Made by a program: the position numbers and the translations under genes. Shown here piece by piece: positions 9,125-18,259 of a DNA stretch of 53,751 nt. Each line of letters begins with the position of its first letter. Position 1 is the stretch's first letter. The notes below the pieces were generated by a model. That model ran no database searches. It saw only the letters and a program-made list of their open reading frames with translations, and had not been told where the DNA came from. Source of the DNA: Peptostreptococcaceae bacterium pGA-8. GTDB lineage: Bacteria > Bacillota > Clostridia > Peptostreptococcales > Anaerovoracaceae. The stretch covers positions 1-53,751 of the forward strand of contig FONK01000012.1 in the NCBI GenBank assembly GCA_900112915.1. The letters run 5' to 3'.

Positions 9125-9859
9125 TTAATCAATACTTTTCTCTAATTCGTCTTTTATAATTTTTTCCACTTTGGCAGGGAGCTCAATGGCTTCTTTTCTC
9201 GTTAAACCGACAGTCTCAATAGGCTTATGAATGACTATGGAAACTGTGTCACCTTTGATCTCACCCTGCTGTTCATATAGCTTATATGCCCCTTTTATGG
9301 TGATTGGAACCACAGGAACCTTATTTTTTGTTGCAAGCTTGAAGCTTCCCGGCTTGAACACACCCATTTTAGGGCCTTGACTTCTGGTTCCCTCAGGGAA
9401 AATTGCCAGCGAAAAGCCGTCCTTCAGGTATTGCCCTGCTTCAGTAATCATCTTCAGAGCATCTCTGGCATTGCCTCTTTTGATGAAAAACCCTCTAATA
9501 GTCGTTATCCATTTTCCTAAAAATGGAATATTGCGCAGACTGTCCTTTGCAATAAATCCAACCTGATGACCCTTAAGTGCAAAAAATACAAGTACTATAT
9601 CTCCATACCCTTGATGGTTGGCAATAAACACACAGGCCTGCTCACGAGGAGGAATATTTTCCTGTCCTGATATATTTACGGTTACATTAAAGTCTTTAAT
9701 CAGCCCTGCTGCCCACTCGTAAGTTGCGTCAGCTATGAGGCTTTTCTCAAGTTCAAAGTCGCATTTACCTCTCGTCTCGTTTATATCCTTTGCAACCCTG
9801 CTGAACTTGGAAAACGACTTGATTATTCTGACCGTATCGCCCAGTTTTTTAAAAAGCAT
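9125..9859 (-). CDS. plsC: 1-acyl-sn-glycerol-3-phosphate acyltransferase (PlsC-like)
   Basis: The product is 244 residues. It shows the acyltransferase motif I HX4D in ANHQGYGDIV, motif II around GFFIKRGNARDA, motif III FPEGTRSQ and motif IV VPVVPITIKGAYKLY, in the right order. PlsC acylates lysophosphatidic acid to phosphatidic acid at the inner membrane face. The protein lacks a long N-terminal membrane helix, as in several clostridial PlsC proteins. The neighbouring PAP2 phosphatase gene at 10185, on the opposite strand, could act on related lipids, but nothing in the sequence links the two directly. Confidence 0.88.
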   Translation of the reverse strand: MLFKKLGDTVRIIKSFSKFSRVAKDINETRGKCDFELEKSLIADATYEWAAGLIKDFNVTVNISGQENIPPREQACVFIANHQGYGDIVLVFFALKGHQVGFIAKDSLRNIPFLGKWITTIRGFFIKRGNARDALKMITEAGQYLKDGFSLAIFPEGTRSQGPKMGVFKPGSFKLATKNKVPVVPITIKGAYKLYEQQGEIKGDTVSIVIHKPIETVGLTRKEAIELPAKVEKIIKDELEKSID

Positions 9860-9977
9860 AACTTTCTCTCTTTCAATTTCAGAATCTTATAGCTTAACAG
9901 CTACATATAATATACCATAAACTATCTGGATATATCCATAAAAAAAGTGTATAATGAAGGACTGAAAGGAGTTTTTT

Positions 9978-10169
9978 ATGAGTAAAAGGCTATTAATACC
10001 AACAATAATAAGCACAATATTAGTTATCTATTGTACCGTACTCATTGCTTTATATTTATTAGCACTTCACGAGGAAATTACATTTGTTCAATTTCTGCTC
10101 CTGCTTTTGGTGCCTGTGGCTATCGGGGTTACTGCAATATGCAAGCTGCTGCAAAAAAGTAGAACTTAA
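9978..10169 (+). CDS. Small two-helix membrane protein, unknown function
   Basis: The product is 63 residues and almost entirely hydrophobic: one helix at about residues 5-29 and one at 36-55, joined by a short acidic turn (LHEEITF), with a basic C-terminal tail. An AAAGGAG site lies 8 nt before the ATG. It stops 15 bp before the PAP2 gene, so the two are probably cotranscribed. I do not recognise a family. A role in the membrane with the PAP2 protein is only suggested by position. Confidence 0.7.
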   Translation: MSKRLLIPTIISTILVIYCTVLIALYLLALHEEITFVQFLLLLLVPVAIGVTAICKLLQKSRT

Positions 10170-10184
10170 GGGAGAATAGTTTAG

Positions 10185-10823
10185 ATGAAAAAATACACAA
10201 TACGGCATGCTCTTGCCGCTCTTTTTATATTATGTTTTATAGCTATAGCATTTCTTATGACAAAAAATATGCTGTCAGGCTTTGACGACGGCATAAGATA
10301 TTATTTCTACAATCACAGAAATTATACTTTGACTAAAGTCTTAACCTTCATAACCCACACGGGAGATTGGAAAACTATAGTAATTTTGGCACTTGGAATT
10401 CTTCTCTGGAAAAAAACCAGGAATGACTACGGATTACCCATTGCCGGCACTACTGTTGTTTCTGTGGCGGTATATAGCATCCTTAAAATGATTTTCCAAA
10501 GACCTAGACCCGACGCAGCCATTCATCTTGTAGAACAGGGTGGATTTTCTTTTCCAAGTGGGCACTCCATGAACTGTATGATGTTTTATGGAATGATAAT
10601 ATTCTTAATTTGGAGCGTTAATAAGGGAAAAAACGATAGAAGGGCGGTCAAGATTATTCTAAGTGTAATCGTAGGACTTAACATTATAGCTATTGGACTT
10701 AGCCGAATTTATCTTGGTGTTCATTATCCCTCCGATGTTCTTGGGGGATGGACGCTAGCAGCGGCATTGCTAACGGAAGCCGGTGTAATTTACCGAAGCT
10801 ATATGGAGAAAAGCAGGAAATAA
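10185..10823 (+). CDS. PAP2-family membrane phosphatase
   Basis: The product is 212 residues with about five or six membrane segments. The three phosphatase motifs are present in order: KX6RP in KMIFQRPRPD, PSGH in FSFPSGHSMN, and SRX5HXXXD in SRIYLGVHYPSD. This is the active-site set of phosphatidate and undecaprenyl-pyrophosphate phosphatases, acting on the outer membrane face. Which lipid it uses cannot be read. It follows a small membrane protein gene closely. Confidence 0.92.
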   Translation: MKKYTIRHALAALFILCFIAIAFLMTKNMLSGFDDGIRYYFYNHRNYTLTKVLTFITHTGDWKTIVILALGILLWKKTRNDYGLPIAGTTVVSVAVYSILKMIFQRPRPDAAIHLVEQGGFSFPSGHSMNCMMFYGMIIFLIWSVNKGKNDRRAVKIILSVIVGLNIIAIGLSRIYLGVHYPSDVLGGWTLAAALLTEAGVIYRSYMEKSRK

Positions 10824-10946
10824 AACATATTATTATGTTTGAAAGCCCCCTTTGGTGGAATATACTTAAGGCGGAGCGAGGCTCTAAGGTTAATGGCAGG
10901 TTTATTCCTGTAAAATTATATGTATTTAAATGAGGAGGCAGTATTT

Positions 10947-11102
10947 ATGAAGTATGAATGTGGCGCATGTGGATATGTTTATGACCCGGCAGTAGGTGAT
11001 CCTGATAACGGAATTCCGGCAGGAACAGCTTTTGAAGATCTTCCGGCAGATTGGAAATGTCCACTTTGCGGAATGGGCAAGGATGTATTCGAAGCTCAAT
11101 AA
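10947..11102 (+). CDS. Rubredoxin
   Basis: The product is 51 residues with the two rubredoxin knuckles [12 protein letters not shown] (Cys6, Cys9) and [11 protein letters not shown] (Cys39, Cys42) binding one iron. The spacing and the [20 protein letters not shown] middle are canonical. The start is the ATG at 10947, 8 nt after GAGGAGG; an upstream in-frame ATG has no site. Rubredoxin is a one-electron carrier in anaerobes, often serving peroxide or superoxide reductases. The short, otherwise unassigned gap 10824-10946 has no gene I can support. Confidence 0.96.
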   Translation: MKYECGACGYVYDPAVGDPDNGIPAGTAFEDLPADWKCPLCGMGKDVFEAQ

Positions 11103-11154
11103 GAAGCAGTTTAAATAAAAGAAAAGTAAGATGTAATATTCAAATTTAAAGTTG

Positions 11155-11208
11155 ACACAAAAAAACGATATGAAGCAAAATTATCAATGCTTCATATCGT
11201 TTTTGTGT
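11155..11208. terminator. Strong bidirectional terminator
   Basis: The arms 11161-11177 and 11188-11204 form a perfect 17-bp stem with a 10-nt loop, extended by ACAC/GTGT outside a 2-nt bulge. A and T runs at the stem ends serve both directions. It separates rubredoxin (+) from the DUF2148 gene (-). Confidence 0.85.
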
Positions 11209-11261
11209 TATATGGAGATTAACTAGTATGACTCTAAACCTGATTATCATAACCGTGGTGT

Positions 11262-11810
11262 CTATCTTAAAACTGCACCCTTGTTTCGGTCAAAGAAAAT
11301 GCTTTTTGCTCCGGTGTATAGAGGAATTCCATAACAGACTCTAACATCGTCACCAAGGAAGTTCAGCTTATATGCAGCCCTCCCGGCCGAGTACATGACT
11401 CTATTGTCAATATGATGATTAGCGGCTACAGATACGGCTGAGCCTACAGCGATTCCCAGGTCTGTTATATTAAAGGCACAGTTTGCACCATGGCTTTTCA
11501 TTTCACGGCAATCATAAAAGCCGCACATACCACAGTTGCTGAGTCCGAAAGGCGTCTCCTTTGCCCCCAGGAGAACAATGGCAGCAGCATCATTTGCATT
11601 GTTTGCATCTCTTTCGATGAAGGCTTCTCCGTATTCTGCAGCAAGAGAATGCATTTTCTTGACAAGCTTATCCTTATCGTCACCGATTAGAATTGCACCT
11701 ACTATCTTATCCTTTCCGCTTCCCTTAGGGGCAGTTTTTGCAGCAGCCAACATTAGCTTTGCTACAGTTAGGATGGATTCATTTTCAGCAGATTTCATGT
11801 CAATAACCAT
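11262..11810 (-). CDS. DUF2148 ferredoxin-like domain protein
   Basis: The product is 182 residues. The hallmark is a cysteine cluster near the middle, LSNCGMCGFYDCREM, with a further Cys in GANCAFN. This is the DUF2148 pattern, which resembles a 4Fe-4S binding site. The segment TDLGIAVGSAVSVAANHHIDNRVMYS is also typical. The start is the ATG at 11810, 7 nt after AAGGAGG; the frame runs 15 codons further upstream without a site. The function of the family is not established. Its Fe-S type site and neighbourhood with rubredoxin suggest anaerobic redox metabolism. Confidence 0.85.
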   Translation of the reverse strand: MVIDMKSAENESILTVAKLMLAAAKTAPKGSGKDKIVGAILIGDDKDKLVKKMHSLAAEYGEAFIERDANNANDAAAIVLLGAKETPFGLSNCGMCGFYDCREMKSHGANCAFNITDLGIAVGSAVSVAANHHIDNRVMYSAGRAAYKLNFLGDDVRVCYGIPLYTGAKSIFFDRNKGAVLR

Positions 11811-11921
11811 AGTAAGCCTCCTTCGAAATGGATTTCTTAAATACATTTTACTCATAATGTGGAATTTTGCAATAGTCTTGTGTATAATATTTTCTATAAT
11901 AACAGAAAGGTTTAAAATACT

Positions 11922-12860
11922 ATGAGTGATAAGTTAAATAGAAAGCCGGAGCCGGTACTTATTATAATGGCAGCGGGAATGGGCAGCAGATATGGCGGTT
12001 TAAAGCAGGTGGACAAGGTTACCGATGCAGGAGAAATAATTTTGGACTTCTCTCTTTACGATGCCATGATGGCAGGATTTCAGAGAGCTATCTTCATAAT
12101 AAGAAGAGAGCATGAGCCGATGTTTAGAGAGCTGCTTGATAACAGAGCCGGGAGGTTTATGAAGATAGAGTATGCATTTCAAGACCTTGAGGATTTGCCG
12201 GAGGGCTTTGAAGTACCTGAGGGCAGAGAAAAGCCTTGGGGAACCTGTCATGCCGTAATGAGCGCACGAGAGTTGGTAGACGGCTCTTTTGCTGTTATAA
12301 ATGCTGATGATTACTATGGACCGGGAGCTTTTCAGGTTTTATATGATTTTCTGGACAAAACAGCGGACGACGAGAAATATCGCTTTGCCATGGTTGGCTA
12401 TGAGCTTGCTAATACTTTATCTGAAAGTGGACATGTGGCTAGAGGTGTATGCACTGTAAATGAAGCAGGTTTGCTCACCGATATCGTTGAAAGAACTAAG
12501 ATTATGAGAAGGGATGCGGGTATTTGTTTTACAGAGGACGAGGGTGCAACATGGAATTCTCTTGATGAGGGAACCTTGGTTTCCATGAATTTCTGGGGAT
12601 TTTCCAGGGCAATGATGGATGAAATGATAAAGGGATTCCCTGCATTTTTGGAAAAGGGCACAAAAGAAAATCCTCTTAAGGCGGAATATTTTCTTCCTTC
12701 GGCAGTTTCAAATCTGATGGAGGATAACAAGGCTACGGTGAAGGTTCTTCATTCCGGCGATAAATGGTATGGAATGACATATAAGGAAGACAAGGAGCAA
12801 GTCCGGGCGGCCTTGCAATCAATGAAGGATAAGGGACTTTATCCGGATAAATTATGGTGA
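11922..12860 (+). CDS. Sugar-phosphate nucleotidyltransferase-like protein
   Basis: The product is 312 residues. The N-terminus has the nucleotidyltransferase loop IIMAAGMGSRYGGLKQ, with GMGSR binding the nucleotide phosphates. AVINADDYYGPGAF is the metal-binding acidic site. The remainder (for example WGTCHAVMSARELV and SMNFWGFSRAMM) matches the clostridial nucleotidyltransferase group rather than classic glucose-1-phosphate enzymes. It should transfer NMP to a sugar or similar phosphate. The substrate is not readable. It is a single gene with converging and diverging neighbours, so it is probably transcribed alone. Confidence 0.85.
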   Translation: MSDKLNRKPEPVLIIMAAGMGSRYGGLKQVDKVTDAGEIILDFSLYDAMMAGFQRAIFIIRREHEPMFRELLDNRAGRFMKIEYAFQDLEDLPEGFEVPEGREKPWGTCHAVMSARELVDGSFAVINADDYYGPGAFQVLYDFLDKTADDEKYRFAMVGYELANTLSESGHVARGVCTVNEAGLLTDIVERTKIMRRDAGICFTEDEGATWNSLDEGTLVSMNFWGFSRAMMDEMIKGFPAFLEKGTKENPLKAEYFLPSAVSNLMEDNKATVKVLHSGDKWYGMTYKEDKEQVRAALQSMKDKGLYPDKLW

Positions 12861-12865
12861 TTTTC

Positions 12866-12894
12866 TTGACTTGTATACAATTTATTGATATTAT
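12866..12894 (+). promoter_or_regulatory. Sigma-A type promoter of the YjiH-like gene
   Basis: TTGACT (12866-12871), a 17-bp spacer, then TATTAT (12889-12894), 36 bp before the ATG at 12931 and followed by the AAGGGAG ribosome site. Confidence 0.65.
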
Positions 12895-12930
12895 CTAGGT
12901 GTATGGTTTTACGAAGGGAGATATTTATTT

Positions 12931-14295
12931 ATGAAAAAGAGCGGAAAACTCATGGCAGGTTTCCTGATTCCTTCAATTATCGGTATTATTTTATTCATGA
13001 TTCCGATCAAATATGATGGAAAATGGACAATCTTCGTAAAGATTCTAGCTGATAAGCTTGGTGGCTTGATGGGATCTTTCTTGCCAATCTTATGCGTAAT
13101 TATTGTAACTATTTCAGCTGTGATGTCACTTATTGCTTTGGCTAAGCCGAAGTTCATCACAGAGCATCCAATTTTAAATGATGCTTTTTCAGCAAGTCCT
13201 GTTTGGGTTGCTATAAGAGTAATCGGATGCGTATTTATTTGGTTAACACATCTTGGAATTGATGCGGGTGATGATAAGACTGGTATCATCCACATGATTA
13301 CAGAAGGAGGAGCAGGTGGCTTCGTTCTTTCGGAACTACTGACTGTTCTTGTAATCATCTTCGCTATTGCAGGCTTACTACTTCCTCTATTGCTTGACTT
13401 CGGTCTACTGGAGTTTGTGGGAGCGCTTTTAACAAAGGTTATGAGACCGCTATTCAAGATTCCGGGTCGTGCAGCCGTAGACTGCTTCACATCTTGGATC
13501 GGTGACGGTACATTAGGCGTTATGCTTACTTGTAACCAGTATGAAGGTGGATACTACTCAGCAAGAGAAGCTTCAATCATTGCTACTACTTTCTCAGCTG
13601 TATCAATCACTTTCAGTATCGTAGTACTTGCTCAGGTTGATTTAATGCAGTATTTCGGATTCTACTATCTGACAATCTGCTTAATCGGTATAGCTTGTGC
13701 GGTTATTTCTCCTAGAATACCGCCTCTATCAATGAAGAAGGATGATTACCTCGTTGAAGGTAAAGCTATGCCGGAAGACATTCCATCTGAATATAAGAGC
13801 TCTGTTGATTATGGTATTAACCTGGCACTTGAAAGAGTTGCTGAGCACAAGGGCTTCGTACAGTTCTTAGAAAACGGAATTAAGAACGCTGTTGGAATGT
13901 GGTTCGGAGTTATGCCTGTTGTAATGGCTATTGGTACTGTTGCTTTATTGCTTGCAAACAACACAACAATTTTTGAATTTTTAGGAAAACCTTTCCTACC
14001 ACTTCTTGAGTTACTACAGATTCCTGAAGCTGCAGCAGCTTCAAAGACAATGATCGTTGGATTTACAGACATGTTCACTCCATCAATCATCGCTGCTGAA
14101 GGCGTTAAATCAGAGATGACAAGATTCATCATCGCTGTTGTATCTGTAACTCAGCTAATCTACCTATCAGAAGTAGGTGGATTGATCCTAGGATCAAAGC
14201 TTCCTGTTAAACTTTGGGAGCTATTCGTTATCTTCTTAGAAAGAACTATCATCAGCTTAGTAATTGTTAGCCCGATCGCACACATGATATTCTAG
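12931..14295 (+). CDS. YjiH-family membrane protein with nucleoside-recognition (Gate) domains
   Basis: The product is 454 residues with about ten hydrophobic helices. Duplicated Gate-type segments are visible (LEFVGALLTKVMRPLFKIPGRAAVDCFTSWIGDGTLGV in the first half, FTDMFTPSIIAAEGVKSEMTRFIIAVVSVTQLIYLS in the second). YjiH proteins are widespread uncharacterised membrane proteins, probably transporters. The start has AAGGGAG 11 nt upstream. It has its own promoter and terminator, so it is monocistronic. Codon choice is noticeably regular (many repeated favourable codons), which may reflect high expression. Confidence 0.87.
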   Translation: MKKSGKLMAGFLIPSIIGIILFMIPIKYDGKWTIFVKILADKLGGLMGSFLPILCVIIVTISAVMSLIALAKPKFITEHPILNDAFSASPVWVAIRVIGCVFIWLTHLGIDAGDDKTGIIHMITEGGAGGFVLSELLTVLVIIFAIAGLLLPLLLDFGLLEFVGALLTKVMRPLFKIPGRAAVDCFTSWIGDGTLGVMLTCNQYEGGYYSAREASIIATTFSAVSITFSIVVLAQVDLMQYFGFYYLTICLIGIACAVISPRIPPLSMKKDDYLVEGKAMPEDIPSEYKSSVDYGINLALERVAEHKGFVQFLENGIKNAVGMWFGVMPVVMAIGTVALLLANNTTIFEFLGKPFLPLLELLQIPEAAAASKTMIVGFTDMFTPSIIAAEGVKSEMTRFIIAVVSVTQLIYLSEVGGLILGSKLPVKLWELFVIFLERTIISLVIVSPIAHMIF

Positions 14296-14330
14296 TAAAT
14301 CAAGATTTAGTCGTAGTAGACCATACAGGA

Positions 14331-14358
14331 GAGACCGCAATATGCCGGTCTCTTTTTT
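14331..14358 (+). terminator. Intrinsic terminator of the YjiH-like gene
   Basis: The stem GAGACCG/CGGTCTC (14331-14337, 14346-14352) is followed at once by six T. Confidence 0.9.
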
Positions 14359-14475
14359 ATGGTTCTTTGTCAACCGTTGGGGTGAATATCCAATTGTTTT
14401 TTGTGGCTTGCATTCCCCGTGTACGCCGACTTGTTATATAAGCCTCTTAAAAGTAAGTTTTATACTCAAATTATA

Positions 14476-14505
14476 TTGACATTTATTCAAAATATAAGAT
14501 ATAAT
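14476..14505 (+). promoter_or_regulatory. Promoter of the riboswitch-controlled transporter operon
   Basis: TTGACA (14476-14481), an 18-bp spacer, and TATAAT (14500-14505). Both hexamers are consensus, and the expected start near 14512 is just upstream of the cobalamin-type aptamer. Bases 14359-14475 show nothing else. Confidence 0.8.
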
Positions 14506-14514
14506 TGACTAAGA

Positions 14515-14808
14515 GTTAACAAGTAATATAGATGGTATTATATAAAGGAAGATGGTGTGAATCCACTCAGTCCCGCTACCGTGAAATTGAATGCTTATTT
14601 GCTTATATAACAGCTGTAAGTTAACAATCCTAAGACGGATACTTTATATAATTATTATTGCTGCGAGGACAGGAATCTATACCCATAACTTTGATGGCCT
14701 TAATATGGTAATTGGCAGCCTTTAGACCTTGCGCTAACAGGCTTATATCTGGTTATACGGTAATTAATGAATTTTCAATACTCCGGCATCGGGGTATTTT
14801 TTTTGTAA
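14515..14808 (+). promoter_or_regulatory. Cobalamin-type riboswitch with terminator platform
   Basis: The 5' aptamer core is clear: GGAAG (14547-14551), GGTGTGAATCC (14554-14564), then GTCCCGCTACCGTGA (14570-14584). This matches the conserved cobalamin riboswitch order GGAA, GGTG, AATCC, CCGC and AC-GT. A B12-box-like AGCCTTTAGACCTTGC lies at 14717-14732 and agrees with the usual box at about 12 of 16 positions. A hairpin terminator (14777-14804) sits just before the ribosome site of the first gene, so ligand binding would be expected to stop transcription. The middle part is divergent, so a variant class is possible. Confidence 0.75.
14777..14804 (+). terminator. Riboswitch expression-platform terminator
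   Basis: The arms 14777-14785 and 14790-14798 form a 9-bp stem with one wobble pair, a 4-nt loop and eight T. It ends 19 nt before the permease ATG, with AAGGAGG in between. Confidence 0.85.
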
Positions 14809-14822
14809 AAAAGGAGGCTTTT

Positions 14823-15752
14823 ATGGCAAAGCATATTGGGAAAAGGCTGCTACAGTTTGTGCCTGTTCTAATTGGAATCACGTTTCTAACCTTTGTACTC
14901 TTGCAGCTTGCTCCGGGAGATCCTGCAACGAGCAGGCTTGCTGCCGGCGGTATAACACCTACAGCAGAGGCATTGGCAAAAACCAGACACGAAATGGGTC
15001 TTGATAAGCCTGTGGTTATTCAATATGTTGATTGGATTAAGGACATGCTCACAGGAAACTTCGGTAATTCATATATTACAGATCAGTCTGTAAGCAAGCT
15101 GATAGCAGATGCATTGCCATATACCCTAAGAATGGCTTTTTTGTCTATGATTCTTGCGCTGTTAATTTAAATACCGACAGGAATATATACAGCCGCTCAT
15201 AAGGACAGCTTTGGCGACAGTGTTGCCAGAGGCTTTTCGTTCATCGGCAATGCCTTACCTAATTTCATAATCGCAATATTTCTTTTATATGTTTTCTCAT
15301 ATAAATTGGCCATTATCCCCATACTGTCTGTAACGGAAATAAGAGGTATGATTTTGCCGACGGTGACACTGGCACTTGTTATGTCATCCAGGTTTATTAG
15401 ACAAATCAGAGCAGCAACCTTAGATGAGCTTTCTAAGGATTATGTTGTCGGCCTTAGGGCCAGGGGGATTTCTGAAAGGGATATTCTTTATAAAAATGTT
15501 TTGAAAAATATTATGGTTACCCTCATTACGATTGTTGGATTTTCAATGGGGTCACTTCTTGGTGGGACCGTTGTTGTGGAAACCATTTTCAACTGGCCGG
15601 GACTTGGAGATATGGCAATGGAAGCGATTTCAAGGCGTGATTATCCGGTGGTTCAGGGCTTTGTGGTCTGGATGTCGATTATGTACATGGTTATAAATTT
15701 GATTACGGATATCTCTTATACATGGTTTAATCCCAAGATTAAGGAAATTTAG
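14823..15752 (+). pseudogene. Nickel/peptide-type ABC permease (NikB-like) with in-frame stop
   Basis: The start is the ATG at 14823 (AAGGAGG 7 nt upstream); a longer frame begins inside the terminator and is rejected. The frame reads MAKHIGKRLLQFVPVLIGIT with the LQLAPGDP motif, then meets TAA at 15168. The same frame continues as IPTGIYTAAHKDSFGDSVAR and runs to 15752 through the permease EAA-type loop (DYVVGLRARGISERD). The full frame would be about 309 residues, the normal length of a NikB/DppB permease. A single nonsense codon therefore splits it at about residue 115. Either the transporter is broken, the stop is read through, or the base is a sequencing error. Confidence 0.85.
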
Positions 15753-15760
15753 GAGGGGAA

Positions 15761-16600
15761 ATGAACAGATTAAAAGAAAAAAATCTTCCAAGGTCATTTT
15801 ATGTGCTGCTGGGAATAGTGGCGGTGCTGCTCCTATTGAGTCTTTTTTCCGGCTTTCTCGTGCCTCATGACCCGTATGAAACTTCGGGGGCAATATTAAA
15901 GGCGCCCAGCATGGAGCATCTTATGGGGACCGATGAGCATGGCAGAGATGTGCTGTCCAGAGTAATCATAGGAAGCAAGACCTCTATTTTTTCAGCATTT
16001 ATCCTGATTGCCATAGCGGGGACCTTTGGAACCCTCATCGGCCTTGTAGGAGGGTATTACGGCGGAAAGATAGATACAATCCTGATGCGAATAACGGATT
16101 TGTTCTTGGCATTTCCCGATATGATTTTAGCTGTGGCTGTAGCCGGTATCCTTGGCGGCGGACTGATAAATGCAATGCTGGCTCTTTTTATAACCACATG
16201 GACTCAATATGCAAGGCTGGCGAGAAGCTCAACCATCGCTATAAAAAAAGAAGAATTCATTCAGGCAGCAAGACTTTCCGGGTGTTCAGAGCTGAGGATA
16301 TTAACTGTACATGTGTTACCTAATATAGTCGGTCCGCTCATAGTCACAGCGACACTTCATGTAAGCGGTATGATGATCGGCATTGCGGGACTTTCATTTC
16401 TTGGCTTGGGGGTAAAGGTTCCTGAGGCTGAGTGGGGCTCCATGATAAGTGTTGGAAGAAACTATCTCCAGAGTGCGCCTTGGATCGCTTTGGGACCCAG
16501 CGTGGTAATGGTCAGCGTCATGATGGTGTTTAACCTGTTAGGTGATGAAATAAGGGATATCTTCGATCCTAAATCCAATAGCAGAAAAATAGAAGGATAA
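15761..16600 (+). CDS. Nickel/peptide-type ABC permease (NikC-like)
   Basis: The product is 279 residues. It has the N-terminal extension helix, the LMGTDEHGRDVLSRVIIGSKTS segment typical of DppC/NikC subunits, five further membrane helices, and the ATPase-docking EAA loop (EFIQAARLSGCSELRI). AGGAGGGG precedes the ATG by 4 nt. It starts 8 bp after the split NikB-like gene and would form the second half of the channel. No damage is visible. Confidence 0.9.
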   Translation: MNRLKEKNLPRSFYVLLGIVAVLLLLSLFSGFLVPHDPYETSGAILKAPSMEHLMGTDEHGRDVLSRVIIGSKTSIFSAFILIAIAGTFGTLIGLVGGYYGGKIDTILMRITDLFLAFPDMILAVAVAGILGGGLINAMLALFITTWTQYARLARSSTIAIKKEEFIQAARLSGCSELRILTVHVLPNIVGPLIVTATLHVSGMMIGIAGLSFLGLGVKVPEAEWGSMISVGRNYLQSAPWIALGPSVVMVSVMMVFNLLGDEIRDIFDPKSNSRKIEG

Positions 16601-16659
16601 TGTGTGATATTATGCTCTAATCTTGGAGCTTAGTATATCTGTTTTTTAAGGAGGAAAAA

Positions 16660-18174
16660 ATGAAAAAGAAAATCAGTTTATTATTGCTTGTGGTAATGAT
16701 AATTGCAGTTGCATTATCGGGCTGCGGCAACAAAAAAGAGACCGGTGATAAAACTGTAAAGGTTGGCGGAACTTCTGCTGTAACTGATACAATGGATCCG
16801 GCATCAGAGTGGAAGGGTTGGTACACAGTCAGATACGGTGTAGGAGAAACTCTTTTTAAGCTAAACAAGGAGCTTACTCCGGAACCGTGGATAGCTGAAA
16901 AGTACGAAAATGTAGATGATACTACATGGAAGATTACAATTAAAGATGGAGTGACATTCTCCAATGGAGAAAAGGTAACAGGAGAAAAGGTAGTTGCATC
17001 TCTTAAGAGAACGGCGGAAATGAATGAAAGAGCTATTTCACTTAAGAATTCTACCATTACGGCAGACGGAAATTCTGTTACGATTAAGACAGCAGAACCA
17101 TATGTAACTTTAGTTAATGATCTTTGTGATCCTTATGCAGTAATTGTAGATGTAGAAGGCACAAAAGACTTTACTAATGCACCGATATGTACAGGACCTT
17201 TTGTAATGAGCAAGTTTGAACCGGAAGCAAAGGCTGAAATGGTTAAAAACGAAAAGTATTGGGACGGAGAAGTTAAGGCAGATAAGGTTGAGTATGTAAA
17301 GGTAGCGGACTTTAATACTTTGGCACTTTCTCTTCAGAACGGAGAAATTGATGTGGCACAAGATTTAAGTCCTGAAGCGGCTAAGACTGTAGAAGGCAGT
17401 GACGGCATTGAGCTATCAAGCACAGAACAGCCTCGTACATATCAGCTATACTTCAATTTAGAAAAGCTGACTGATAAGAATGTCAGAGAAGCTATCATGT
17501 ATGGAATTGACAAAGAAGCTTTGGGAACTAAGCAGCTTAACGGCGCAGTAGTTCCTGCAAATGGAGCTTTCCTGGATGATACGGATTACAACGGAAAAAA
17601 TCTTAAGGTAAAAACTAATGATGCTAAGCAGGCTAAAAAGCTTCTCGCTGACGCAGGCTATGTTGATACCGACAAGGACGGAATTGTTGAAAAGGATGGA
17701 AAGCCATTAACAATACAATTGTGCGTTTACAAAAGACTTGCAATGGAAAGTGTTGCTACAGAGCTACAGGCACAGCTAAAGAAAATAGGTATTGATTTGC
17801 AGGTACAGGTACATGAGAAATCAACATATTTTTCATCCGGAGAATTTGATCTCGGTATATACTCAATCGTTACAACACCTGTAGGGGATCCTTATGGCTT
17901 CCTGCGTGACTGCATGGAAAACGGCGGTGTTGCAAACTATGGAAAATATAACAGTGAAAAGGTTCAGAGCCTTCTAAAGGATTTAAGTAAAGAGTTTGAT
18001 GCTAAGAAAAGAGTTCAAATAGTTTCTGAAATTCAGCAGGAAGCTATTAATGATGCGGCCTTTGATTATATCGGATTTAACAGTATGAAGGTAGGCACCA
18101 AAGCAAACATTTCCGGATATCAGACTACAGCTAATGACTACTATCAGATTACAAAAGAAATAGAAAAGAAGTAG
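16660..18174 (+). CDS. Nickel/peptide-type ABC substrate-binding lipoprotein
   Basis: The product is 504 residues. The signal peptide ends in the lipobox LSGC (Cys22), so it is tethered outside the membrane. The rest is an SBP_bac_5 (cluster C) binding protein: ITIKDGVTFSNGEKVTGEKV, the APICTGPFVMSKFEPE segment, NVREAIMYGIDKEALG, and a C-terminal YYQITKEIEKK. This fold binds peptides, nickel chelates or other small ligands. Control by a cobalamin-type riboswitch makes cobalt, a cobalt chelate or a corrinoid precursor more likely than a peptide (inference). It follows the two permeases and precedes the ATPases. Confidence 0.88.
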   Translation: MKKKISLLLLVVMIIAVALSGCGNKKETGDKTVKVGGTSAVTDTMDPASEWKGWYTVRYGVGETLFKLNKELTPEPWIAEKYENVDDTTWKITIKDGVTFSNGEKVTGEKVVASLKRTAEMNERAISLKNSTITADGNSVTIKTAEPYVTLVNDLCDPYAVIVDVEGTKDFTNAPICTGPFVMSKFEPEAKAEMVKNEKYWDGEVKADKVEYVKVADFNTLALSLQNGEIDVAQDLSPEAAKTVEGSDGIELSSTEQPRTYQLYFNLEKLTDKNVREAIMYGIDKEALGTKQLNGAVVPANGAFLDDTDYNGKNLKVKTNDAKQAKKLLADAGYVDTDKDGIVEKDGKPLTIQLCVYKRLAMESVATELQAQLKKIGIDLQVQVHEKSTYFSSGEFDLGIYSIVTTPVGDPYGFLRDCMENGGVANYGKYNSEKVQSLLKDLSKEFDAKKRVQIVSEIQQEAINDAAFDYIGFNSMKVGTKANISGYQTTANDYYQITKEIEKK

Positions 18175-18205
18175 ACCTAGTTACTGATTGAATTTGATAG
18201 CTTAT

Positions 18206-18236
18206 GCAGGGCTTTATGATTTTCATAAAGCCCTGC
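18206..18236 (+). other. Perfect intergenic hairpin inside the transporter operon
   Basis: GCAGGGCTTTATGA (18206-18219) pairs perfectly with 18223-18236 around TTT. There is no T-run after it, so it is more likely an mRNA stabiliser protecting the abundant binding-protein message than a full terminator. This fits the usual need for more binding protein than ATPase. Confidence 0.6.
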
Positions 18237-18259
18237 TGTACAATTGTGAATGAGGCAAT

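Noticed and set aside
14712..14822. Earlier start for the NikB-like permease
   Set aside because: It would translate the B12 box and the terminator. The ATG at 14823 has the ribosome site.
18206..18236. Terminator splitting the ABC operon
   Set aside because: The hairpin is perfect but lacks a T-run, so I call it an mRNA-stabilising hairpin.
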